Origin: Dioszegia crocea
Lineage: Eukaryota > Basidiomycota > Tremellomycetes > Tremellales > Bulleribasidiaceae
Assembly: GCA_001600615.1 (NCBI GenBank)
Contig: BCKK01000009.1
Span: 590,953 to 654,952 of the forward strand
Length of the DNA: 64,000 nt
Direction: 5' to 3'
The notes beneath the pieces are model-generated. The model was not told the DNA's origin. It saw nothing but the letters and a program-made list of their open reading frames with translations, and did not search any database. The position numbers were made by a program, and so were the translations under genes. Positions 34,351-43,427 of this stretch are shown here, piece by piece. Position 1 is the first letter of the stretch. The number at the start of each line of letters is the position of its first letter.

Positions 34351-35402
34351 GACGTAGAACAACGTCCTGTCAAAGGTACAACACCTACGCATCAAAACTG
34401 ACGGAGATACAACGAAAAACATCCACGGATGCCATGTTGATGCATGCATTAGTTTCCAGCGGCGAATGTCGTAACCTGTTTCGTTTCGGACTTACCCCGC
34501 GATCGGTTTCAGGTTTCGTGAGAGGTCACGTGGCCTCCCGCGGCGCGGCGACCGACTCCCGAAGGGGGAATCTCCGAGATAGGGGTGGGGGGGTGGGGAC
34601 AAAAGATCTTCCTTGAAGTCAGGAAGTTCCCCCGACATCCTGTGAGTAGTGTCATAGCGAACCTGAGGATCTGTGCTCTGAGTGTAGTCTAGCCCGTGCG
34701 ACGATAAACCCAAATTGCACAGCCAAGGGCTGTTAACAGGGTTCGTCCGACCGCAAAGAAGGAGAGGCATAGATGTGGCATTTGTCACTGCCATGCTTGC
34801 ACCCCTCAGGTCTTACCTCTTCCTCCAAATCTCGGCCGATACCAGCACAGAGAATACCGAGCGAGCTTGCAGCTCAAGGGTTCGCAAGACTCGGGAAAAA
34901 ATCGTCTCCGCCAGATGACTGGGTCAATATTCGATGGCTAGCTACCACTGAAGTGCTCTTTCCGAAATCCAGTAGCTCGCTTGCACGCTGAGTCTGATCG
35001 ATCACTCTGATATACCTCTTTACAATGCTACTATCTTCACGAGGCACTACATCGAAGCTGCATTAAAGACCAAACGACAAAGTGAGAATTTGAAGCCACG
35101 AACTCCTCATTCCTCCAACCGGCGATCGCCGAGTCACATTTTTAGTCGCCAGTAGGACCAAGACGCCCTTCACGGTGCAGGTGAAGCAGTCCCAGAAGGG
35201 CGAAGCACCACCTGCTGTACTCAAGACGCATAGGTGATCCCTAGGGGAGTTAATCGAGGTTGCATCATTGACTGGACCCAGATGTACCCAGATGTAGATC
35301 CTGATGCAGGAATGGGCACGAAATACTTCCGTTGCGCGCCGCCTGCCTTGTCCGTCTATCAATTTTGAGATGAATGTCCAATGAACGGATACCATCTACA
35401 TC
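34351..35402. other. Intergenic region with a copy of a dispersed box (35101-35135)
   Basis: About 1 kb before the second F-box gene. No gene supported. Positions 35101-35135 contain CTCCTCATTCCTCCAACCGG followed by CGATCGCCGAG, nearly the same as boxes at 42101-42136 and 43209-43245 in the tandem array. Confidence 0.5.
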
Positions 35403-36981
35403 ATGGCGATCTCAGCAACCACACTCGACACCTTCCCGCCTCACATCATCCAGAGCATAGCGTCATATGCAGGCGAAATCACGATATGGAGGATGATGGC
35501 GACTTGCCGGAGCCTTAGGCAGCCTGCTGAGATTGCGCTCAGAACCCATCTCGCGGCTAGAACTGTCGCGCCCTATCCAGTGCTGGTTCCAAATGGTGAG
35601 CTGAGCTTTCTGGAAAAAGTGACATTCTAGGCTGAAACTTCCAGTGTACGAGCCCATCGACCCTGAATTGGCGCAAGGTCACTTAATCCGCAAAGCCGAG
35701 CTCGATCGGGTCAGCCGTCTTTTCGAGTCCCATCTTGCGGCTTATCCCCCATCCGTATCGAACCTTCGTCGACTTACTCTTGAGGTTCGCGATGATGATG
35801 ACACATCGGGCTGGACACATCTCAGGCGCTTTGCTAGCCAAATCGAACAACTTGATATACACGTCTATGATCGTTGTTGGCGCATAGTGATCAACAAGGA
35901 GTGGGATGAGCTTAAGACACCACCTACTTCTTCCGATACCGCTATGACCGAGTTTCGCAACTCGAGCGTATGGTTACGGAATGTTGATTACGACTTCCCA
36001 TCCCTCACCAGTGTCAGTCTCACTACGACAAGCCACATTGAGGATCACTTCCTAGCCTTGGCCCCCTGGCTGCCGAACCTGCGAGAACTCACGCTGAGTT
36101 GTCATTGGGAATCGTATGACATCCGAGACCTCGCCAATCTGGCCGACGAACCCAGATTCGAGATCGACAGTCTCGAGCGGTTAACTCTCATCTGTCATCA
36201 TGACTTCATCGGAGAATTGGTATACACTATCCTCCAGCACTTCTACTTCCTCCAGTATCTCACATTCTTCATGTTGAATAAAGATACCATGCCATCATCT
36301 GATGATCATTTCGATGACATGATGAAGTTGATCCAAGAAGCAGATCTCAAAACGCTGAAAGGACTGGCGATCTATGGTGATTCTGTAGATCAGGTTCTCA
36401 AAGCGATCTTGGAGGCGCAATCTTGGGTGCCTGCGAACAGCCCATTGGGGTTCGGCAGGGTTTCTATGCTTTGCCTCGAGCACGGAGCCAGCTGGGGCAG
36501 GAGGCTTGCTCGTCCTATTCCATGGGTATGTTGAAGCCATGTGGTGGGCATGAGAGGTCCTTCACTGACAATTTAGCAATCAGACTGGATGTCCGGTTAC
36601 CAACCCGCCTTCTTTGGCCTCCAAAACCTCACATTTGTGCTTGATCAGCGTAATCCCATCACGGAATCCGACCAACCCTTCTACCATCCCATCGCGCTAG
36701 AAAGCGTCTTCGTCGCATATCCCTCACTCCACACTGTCGAATGGGTCACACAATACCCAGACATCGATCGACATGCATATCCTACAATCTGGTCGGACAG
36801 CAATATCAGATGCAACGTCCACCGAGTCGATAACGGAAAAGATCAGACTCAAGCTGAGGATATCGAATTGGAGGAGCTCGGCTACCCCATTCCGGCCGAG
36901 CACATCGAGGCATGGGTGCGCGATCTAGCCCAGGCGCATGATCTGGCGGCGGAGGAGGAGACGGAGAGCAGTGAGGAGTGA
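35403..36981 (+). CDS. F-box/leucine-rich-repeat-like protein, copy 2
   Basis: Exons: 35403-35595, 35645-36525, 36577-36981. Same architecture as the gene at 31897: an F-box-like N-terminus (FPPHIIQSIASYAGEITIW, RMMATCRSLRQPAEIALR) with the same first-intron position, then Leu-rich repeats (LRRFASQIEQLDIHVYD, LPNLRELTLSCHWE, IDSLERLTLICHHDF) and a last exon with LQNLTFVLDQ and an acidic tail (EEETESSEE). The two proteins are diverged outside the framework, so the duplication is old. Likely an SCF substrate adaptor by family logic; the target is unknown. Confidence 0.82.
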
Positions 36982-37321
36982 GGAGTGAGGGCCGAGAGTC
37001 GAGGGCGGGGGTGGATGGGAAATGAGTGCGATGGGGTGGTTCAAGAAGGATGCTGGAGGGAGATGTGGGATAGGAAACGGGATTGAAGGGCAATTTCTGC
37101 GATAACACTTGGCGTTAGTATTGACGAGCGGGTCAAGGTCCAACTATAGAAGGGGAACTCGAAGGACATAGAAGCGCTCAATGAGCTATCCGTCGCCAGA
37201 CAGGTTGATCAAGAAGGAGGACATACGTCACGTGACTGATTGATTGGTGCAGAGTTTGCAAGGTATTGACTAATCTTTGCGCACTGACTCAAATTCAGAT
37301 CTGTACATCTACTTCGCCACT
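36982..37321. promoter_or_regulatory. Promoter with GTCACGTGAC palindrome
   Basis: A 340-bp gap. Positions 37227-37236 are GTCACGTGAC, a 10-bp palindrome containing the CACGTG E-box recognised by bHLH factors such as Cbf1. It is followed directly by TGATTGATTGG with an inverted CCAAT. It lies about 90 bp before the ATG of the next gene. Confidence 0.45.
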
Positions 37322-38203
37322 ATGTCCTGTAAGTCCCATTCAGACCAAGCTAATCCGCAGCCCGATACAATACCGGTGCTACCCGCGCAATCAAGCACGA
37401 AGTCGACGCCACTCCTCTCGATGAATTGACTAACATCGAGCAAGAAGAAAATCAGCCTACCGTCAATACCCACACTTCTCCCTTTAATCCTCCCTCCCAC
37501 TCTCCTCCATCACGCCTAAAGCGCTCGAGCTCTCCATCGACCCTCGCTCAGGACGCTTACACAAACTCTACGGATCAAGACGGGCGGAAGGGGTGTAAGC
37601 GGGTGAAGAAAGAGAAGGATGTCAAGAAGGAAGAGGATATGGTGGCTGGGTTGATGTTCGGCCAAAAGGCGGTGAAGAAGGAGGAGGAAGTTAAGGAGGA
37701 GGCAATTGAGCATGGAGAAATAAAGGCAGTCGTGAAGGGGGAAGAGGGGGGTGAGGTTGTAAAGAAAGAGAAGGAAGACGACACGGTGCAGGGTGGAATC
37801 AAGGAGGAGGAACAGGACGGAATAGCGATGGAGCTAGAGTATCCGGTAAGTCTTGAGGGTCTGCATAATCGCTGGGCTCAGATATTGAGTAGAGAAGCCA
37901 TCCACGCACTACGACTCTTCTCAGGAACTTGAAAGGCCCTGGACGGAGAGCTTGGACCTAACTCCCCCTCCTGACCTCCCAACCATCGCACGAGGACAAC
38001 AAACGAAGCCAAGGACGGAGTCCAGAAGAAAGAGGGGCCCTTTGATGGGGCGCACAGAAGATGGAACTGGATACCCAGCGACTGAGCGTCGCATCGTTCG
38101 AGCGAGAGAGGTACAGGCAAGGAGGGCGGCTAAAGGGGAGGTACTAGAGCGCAATAAGAGAGACACGGTTGGAGCGGTGCATGGCGAAGAGCACGATGCA
38201 TAG
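37322..38203 (+). CDS. Lys/Glu-rich hypothetical protein with eight sumoylation consensus motifs
   Basis: Exons: 37322-37328 (7 nt, ATGTCCT), 37361-37845, 37925-38203. The joined frame has about 256 residues. I do not recognise a domain. Residues about 13-160 contain eight hydrophobic-Lys-x-Glu motifs: IKHE, four or more VKKE, VKEE, VKGE and IKEE, embedded in a disordered acidic/basic stretch. The last exon is basic (RGQQTKPRTESRRKRGPLMG, RRIVRAREVQARRAAKGEV) and looks like a nuclear or RNA/DNA-binding tail. A short LDLTPPPDLP segment precedes it. A nuclear, SUMO-regulated protein is plausible but inferred from motif density alone. Confidence 0.7.
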
Positions 38204-38389
38204 GGAGCGGAGGCGATAGGAGGATATCTGTCGCCAGACGATTAGGGCACGGAGCGTTTCGGAGCAGAGTCATGTGTGTTGATGTATGAGTATGAAGCAA
38301 ATTCGTCATCTGTTACCACCTCTGACTACAAACATCATCCTGTTCGACATGCCGCCCTGCCCCGTCTGAACAATCGAGAGGGTGGGAAA

Positions 38390-39530
38390 CTAGTTCCTGT
38401 GACTCTCATCTCTTCCGCTTTCGCTGGTTGCAGTATTCCGCGAAAACTTGGCCGCCTCTGACCCAAACCGGCTCCGCTGACTTTGAGGTTCCCAATACGA
38501 CCCCTCTCGCCCCTCGACACCCTCAGGAAACATCAACCTCAACTCTCCCACTTCCATCGGCTCCAACCCAGCATACTTCTCACTCCTCAAAATCTCATTC
38601 ATCCGCCTCTCGACCAGCTCATCAACCTCTGCCTTGGTCGTAGATCCTCGCTTGGACGCGTACAGATCATACATTTCGCCAATGACGGTGAGGATGGCAT
38701 TCCGAATGCTGGTCTTGTAGGCGGAGCTCTGCCTGAGCGCGAGGACATCCGGAGAGTTGTCATCTGGGTCAAAACCGACGGAGCAGGAAGTGAAGTGTTC
38801 GCCGTTGGGTCGGGGAGTGAATGGTCCGGTGGAGGGCATGTAGTCTACGATGAGGTTGACTTTCCGACGGGGTAGAGGCTTTTCGCGCCAAGTGCCCTTG
38901 GTTGATGGGATCGTGCTCAGCCTCAACTCTCCCACTTCCATCGGTCCCAAATCCTCATACGCCTCAGACCGCAACTCCTCATTGACCTTCGGCCTGACCA
39001 AATCGTCAATCTCCTTCTTGGTTCCCCTTCGACGAGTAGAGGTTGACAATCTCTTCGGAAACGCTCTCCAGGTACAGATGGATCAGTTCGTAGTCCAGAT
39101 CCACGGTGAGATCGTGTACTGTCTCTTGGGTGTTGTTTGTCTCGTCAAATGTCACAGATCGTGACGTGTAGTCAATTGCGAGACTGACCTTGCGGCGAAT
39201 GTGAGTGTCGTGCCCGCTCTTGGTGGTGCGGTTAGATGGCGCGGGCCCTTTAGGCTTACGCTGGTGAGCGTTGCTTTGGTGTGAGAGACTAGTGCTGGTC
39301 GAAGATTCGTAGGCCGTGCTGTCATCGTCGCTGGGCGAAGTGCTGGAGTAGGTGCGAGCATCAACAGTGGTCTCCGAGTTGAGGTGATTCTTGTTGTAGA
39401 CACGCCCCGCATGGCTGTTGCCAATTCGGCTGGAGGGTCTTTGCAGGTGGCGGTGGTTTGAAGCGACCGAGATTTCCGGGGAAATACGCCTCGCTGGCTG
39501 ATTGTGGATGAGATGCAAAGAGGCACCCAT
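38390..39530 (-). pseudogene. Duplicated-domain hypothetical gene with an apparent frameshift
   Basis: Unknown family. Two copies of a roughly 110-residue unit lie head to tail. Copy 1 (about 39195-38925) has RRKVSLAIDYTSRSVTFDE, then EEIVNLYSS and RGTKKEIDDLVRPKVNEEL, then LGPMEVGELRL. Copy 2 (about 38870-38520) has RRKVNLIVDYMPST, then GEMYDLYASKRG, KAEVDELVERRMNEILRSEK and LEPMEVGELRL. The frame from ATG 39530 runs into copy 1 and stops at 39006, after LYSSKGNQEGD, while the second frame covers the rest of copy 1 and all of copy 2. Aligning the copies places the shift at about 39028-39040, where one base seems missing after TCGAAG. No intron there explains it. This is a broken gene, a sequencing error or, less likely, programmed frameshifting. 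Confidence 0.6.
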
Positions 39531-39962
39531 AGTGAGAGGTAGGCTGGAAGGTGTTGGGGTGTTGCAAGATGGAAAGGTGATGGAAAGAGCTATGTAGGTG
39601 AGTGCTTTCGAAATATCCTCAGGGGCAAGGGCAACGGTGAAAGGATGAAAAGCTCTGGAATATCCCCCGTGTTGACATCCCTTTTACTTCTAAGGAGATA
39701 TCTCTGCGTTTCGAGTGACAAAACGGGTAGGCAGTCGCACCTGGCCCACTGTTGCCTCGAGATGTCTGAGCCTGGAGTGATTAGGTTATTGAAGGTAGGT
39801 GTCAGCCTAGTCAGCGTCGTTAATGTTCCATCTCGCCATGAACTCTTTTTCATACTGTACCGTTTACTGTGTCGAGAACGAGGCGTTGAAATGAGTCTGT
39901 GATATGTTGATATGGGTGTTCTAATGCGATTGATACGCACCGCTGAGTAGTACTAACGCCGT
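39531..39962. other. Intergenic region, no supported gene
   Basis: About 430 bp between two minus-strand genes; nothing recognisable. Confidence 0.4.
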
Positions 39963-40970
39963 CTACTCCCCACGGCCATCGCCCTCAAGCCGCTCCTCTT
40001 CCAGCCTCTGCTCCAACCGCTTTGCCTTCCGCAGCATCCGCCTTTCCGAGGGAGCCGCAAGCAGCACTCGCCCAGTCTTGATAGTCGGAGCTAAAGGCTT
40101 CCTCGCCGCTTTCTTGTCCTTCTTCTTCTGCGCCCGGGTGGGTTTCTTGGGTGCCGCAGTAGGAGCAGTAATGGGTAGGCTGGGAGGAGGTGTTGGGGTA
40201 CCAGACGGGAGTCGAGGGAGAAGTCTGACAGATCGTCTCGTATCAATTGCTGGCAGTTCCAGTTGTTGCTCTGGCTGAGAAGTAGGATTGAGAGGGTGTT
40301 GTCGGGGAGGAGGCACGATTAAAGGGGCGGTTACTGTTGTTGAGATTGAGGTTGTTGAGGTTGATGCTGCTGTTGCTGTGGCTACTTTCGGTGCTGTTGC
40401 TGCTGAAGGAGATGAGGCTGCTGCAGCCGCTGTGATGAAGACTGGACCGACGCCACTCTGAATGGCGGGAGGACTTCGCGACGATGAGGGCTTATAATCA
40501 GCTTAGATCCTAAACGTTTGAACTCATCGACTCACGATTTGGGATTCCTTCTTTCCTCCCTTCATAGCGATCTCAGATCCCTTCCTCTCTCCCTTTACTG
40601 AGATCTTCGATACCCGTCTCGGTCGATGTTTCGCCTGATCAAGACGACCCAGTAGCTTCTCAGCCTCCGCGATTTCTTCCTTCCCAACTCTTTCATCGCC
40701 CTCCTCCTGTATCTCCCGCCCCTTCTCCTCTGGTATGTAGACCTTTGTCCGAGATATGATCCCTGCTCTCTTGCCTCCTAACACTGCTCCATCCTCATCT
40801 GCTCCTCCACGTTGAGAGTGCACCGGCTTTGCGAGGCCCCGCGGGAAGAATTGCTCCATTTCGGCCGCGGGGAACGTTTCGGGCGAGGTGATGGTCGCGC
40901 TAACTCGAGGAGGCCGAGGGATAGACGGAGGTGAGACACAGTCTTTGGATACTGAGCGTTTGAGAGGCAT
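39963..40970 (-). CDS. Tandem-array family protein, copy 1 (basic coiled tail)
   Basis: Two exons: 40970-40536 and 40490-39963 (intron with GTGAGT and a CTGAT branch). The N-terminus carries the family signature: MPLKRSVSKDCVSPPSIPRP, then SPETFPAAEMEQFFPRGL. The middle is Lys/Glu/Gly-rich. After the intron come Ala/Thr/Ser- and Pro-rich low complexity with IVPPPRQHP and QPEQQLELPA, and the C-terminus is basic and helical (KKPTRAQKKKDKKAARKPL, RRMLRKAKRLEQRLEEERL). Copies at 42294 and 43428 share the N-terminus, the intron position and the tail design. The function is unknown; a basic nuclear or nucleic-acid-binding protein would fit. Confidence 0.75.
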
Positions 40971-41217
40971 CGTAGATGTCGATAGCGCGTTGTCGTTTGT
41001 ATGTAGAGAAAGACCAAAGTCGTATTGAGTCCCGAGGATTGCAAGACAACATCCCCGATAACGTAACTTCGCTTGGCGGCATCCATAATGCCTGCTTGTG
41101 CGCGCCATTTGTCCTCTGCGTGAAGATCTACGTCTAGTTCCGGTTGCCCATCATGTAAAAACCAGACGATAGAGGAATATGATTCATGTGCCGAGAAAAT
41201 TTCGCTGCTAGACGCAT

Positions 41218-42048
41218 CTAGACCTCCACCATGTGCCACTTATCGATCAACCCCTGTGATACCTCGCCGCCAGCCTCCTCCACCTCCTCGCTGAACATCT
41301 CTGCAAACCTCATCGCCGACTCGAGACAGAACAGTCCCTCCACCATATCGATCGACACATCCTTCTTGGTCCCGCCCCACCACACCGTCCGTATGTCCAA
41401 CTCGTACTCCTTCGTGAGTCGTTTCGGAAGGTCTTTTTGAGGTCGAAAGATGTCGGCCCGCTCTATGTCGTTACCGATCCGGTTTCTCAGATGATCTGCC
41501 GAGTCGTCGAAGTATAAGATCCCCTTTCCCCGTCCCTCTCCAATGTTGAACAAGACACCCACCCACATGTGCGTCTTCCCTCCCGACCTCTCATCCGGGC
41601 CTAACATGCTCTCAAATACGCCCAGTCGCACTGTGCGGGTTCCCAGCTCCCATGCCATAAAGCTCGCCAAGGGAAAGCAGAAGCTTCTGTCCCCCTCTTT
41701 GATCCTAGATTGCCGGTTCGCCTTTGAGTGCATGGGACCGACGATGTAAGGGAAGACGGCGACGGATGGAACGAGGGGTAAAAGGCGTAAGAGACGGCGA
41801 TGGACGGTGAGTGATGTCGTCGAAGGGATAAATTCGGAGACGTCTGATACAGGAAGGGGAGTTGCGTAGGCCTTGACGTATTGAATGGGTGCGGGGCGGG
41901 CGAGTCCTGGAAAGAATTGCTTTGGATTGGCTTTGGGAAATGTCTCGGCGAAAACGGCTGGGGAGAAGATCGGCGTGGTCGCTCGAGGAGGCCGAGGGAC
42001 GGAAGGGGGGGTGACACGATCTTTGGGTGCTGAGCGTATGGAAGGCAT
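41218..42048 (-). CDS. Tandem-array family protein, copy 3 (globular C-terminal domain)
   Basis: Single exon, 276 residues, ATG at 42048, stop at 41218-41220. The first 50 residues are the family signature (MPSIRSAPKDRVTPPSVPRP, AETFPKANPKQFFPGLA). Unlike its neighbours, the rest is a folded-looking domain of about 220 residues: VHRRLLRLLPLVPSVAVFPY, SFCFPLASFMAWELGTRTV, THMWVGVLFNIGE, GKGILYFDDSADHLRNRIG, IRTVWWGGTKKDVSIDMVEG, LFCLESAMRFAEMFSEEVEE. I do not recognise it firmly. The order His-containing strand, Asp-containing strand (ILYFDD) and later a Cys-bearing helix recalls the layout of Ulp1-type cysteine proteases, but the usual Gln and DCG motifs are missing, so this is weak inference. 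A TATA-like ctttataagg lies about 100 bp upstream. Confidence 0.72.
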   Translation of the reverse strand: MPSIRSAPKDRVTPPSVPRPPRATTPIFSPAVFAETFPKANPKQFFPGLARPAPIQYVKAYATPLPVSDVSEFIPSTTSLTVHRRLLRLLPLVPSVAVFPYIVGPMHSKANRQSRIKEGDRSFCFPLASFMAWELGTRTVRLGVFESMLGPDERSGGKTHMWVGVLFNIGEGRGKGILYFDDSADHLRNRIGNDIERADIFRPQKDLPKRLTKEYELDIRTVWWGGTKKDVSIDMVEGLFCLESAMRFAEMFSEEVEEAGGEVSQGLIDKWHMVEV

Positions 42049-42136
42049 GGTCTATGTTGATCGAGGGTGTTGTCATATGTAGAGTTGAGCGGAGCCGCAA
42101 GCTCCTCATTCCTTCAACCGGCGATGACCGCCGAGC
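42049..42136 (-). repeat. Shared upstream segment of the tandem array (one copy)
   Basis: Upstream of copy 3, the plus strand shows TGTTGTCATATGTAGAGTTG followed by AGC, then GCTCCTCATTCCTTCAACCG at 42101-42120 and GCGATGACCGCCGAGC. Matching segments lie at 43163-43245 upstream of copy 2; the first part recurs at about 44428-44449 upstream of copy 4. It marks a segmental duplication unit of about 1.1-1.3 kb. Confidence 0.7.
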
Positions 42137-42293
42137 TGACCAAGGCCTTATAAAGATTTCTCCCTTTCTCATTCATCTTTACGCCTTAGCGTTTCCGAAT
42201 CTATGCTGAAGAAATGGAGAATGGTTCCAGTCGCAGGAAAGCGTGATGTTGAAGAACGAGCATTCGGTACATTTATATCATGATTATACGCGT

Positions 42294-43145
42294 CTATTTC
42301 TTACTCAACCTCTCCTGCTTCTTCCTCTCCTTCTCGATTGCCTTGTTCGCCTTTTCCGTCGCCTTATTCTCCTTCTTGGCCTTTTGAGCTGCCTTCTCCG
42401 CCTGCTTTTCCGCATACCTCAACAGCTGCTTTTCAGTCACCGGGTGGACTGGCCGTTCCGTCGGTTTCAATTTCCATGATGAATTGTCCCATCCACTAGA
42501 GCCAGTGGTTGGCATCCGGAATTCCCGCGCAGGAACGTAATCATCCAGATCCTCCACCTCTTCCTCTGATCGCTCGTCGTACTTCTTGGGAACAGCGGCA
42601 CACCGTCTCGGGTTGATTGCTGGCCGATCCAGCTGTTGCTCTGGCTGAGTAGTAGTTTGAGGCGGGTGTTGAGGAGGAGGAGGTACGATTGAAGGGGTTG
42701 TAGCTGTTGATGTTGCTGTTGTTGATGTTGATGTTGCTGCTGAAGTGGATGAGGTCGCTTCGGCTTTTCGAATAGACGTAGCTCCGAGTGGACTCCGTGC
42801 GGCGGCAAGAGAGGGCTTAAGGTCAGCTTAGATCTCATGTCCGCTCACATTTGGGGATCCCTTCTTTCCTCCGTTCACAGCGGGTTGTACCTGTCCCGGT
42901 CCTTGCTTCGCCTGAGTTGGGCGACCCAGTACCTTTGTCGCCTCCACGCTATCCCTCTTCTCACTTCCCACCTCCACTCCCCCACGTTGGGCCTTCATCT
43001 GCTGTCCGAGCTCCCTCGGAAAGAATTGCTCCATTTCGGCTGCGCGAAACGTCTCGCTGGAGGAGATGGGTGCGGGAACTCGAGGAGGCCGAACGATGCG
43101 GAGAGGGGCGGCGCGGTCTTTGGGTGCTGATCGTATTGGGGGCAT
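42294..43145 (-). CDS. Tandem-array family protein, copy 2 (basic coiled tail)
   Basis: Exons: 43145-42849 and 42815-42294, with a 33-nt intron (GTGAGC, CTGAC branch). The N-terminal signature reads MPPIRSAPKDRAAPLRIVRP, then SSETFRAAEMEQFFPREL. Exon 2 starts PSLAAARSPLGATS, passes through a Thr/Ser/Ala-rich linker and PPPPQHPPQTTTQPEQQLD, then the shared acidic block KKYDERSEEEVEDLDDYVPA and REFRMPTTGSSG, and ends in a Lys/Glu/Ala coiled helix (LLRYAEKQAEKAAQKAKKEN, IEKERKKQERLSKK). It aligns with the copy at 43428 over the whole length. Unread through, the intron would give an in-frame TAA, so it must be spliced. Confidence 0.75.
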
Positions 43146-43245
43146 CGTATGTCCATAGAGGTGTTGTCATATGTAGAGTTGAGCGATGAAAAGCAATAGG
43201 ATGACGCGAGCTCCTCATTCCTCCAGCCGGCGATGACCGCCGGGC
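43146..43245 (-). repeat. Shared upstream segment of the tandem array (second copy)
   Basis: Counterpart of 42049-42136: TGTTGTCATATGTAGAGTTG at about 43163, then CTCCTCATTCCTCCAGCCGG at 43210 and CGATGACCGCCGGG. Similarity to the region above copy 3 continues past this box (ccttagatttctcccttt here, ccttataaagatttctcccttt there). Confidence 0.7.
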
Positions 43246-43427
43246 TTACGAGGGCCTTAGATTTCTCCCTTTTTACATCCAATTTTACACTGGGTAGGGT
43301 TATCGCAAGACATGCTGAAGCGACGAGGAATGGTCTTGCTCGCAGGTACTAGTACGTAGTGTTATGGTAAAACTTGTGTGATACGATGCTTTTTAAGTAG
43401 ATTCTATGATTCTTCGGACATATACGT

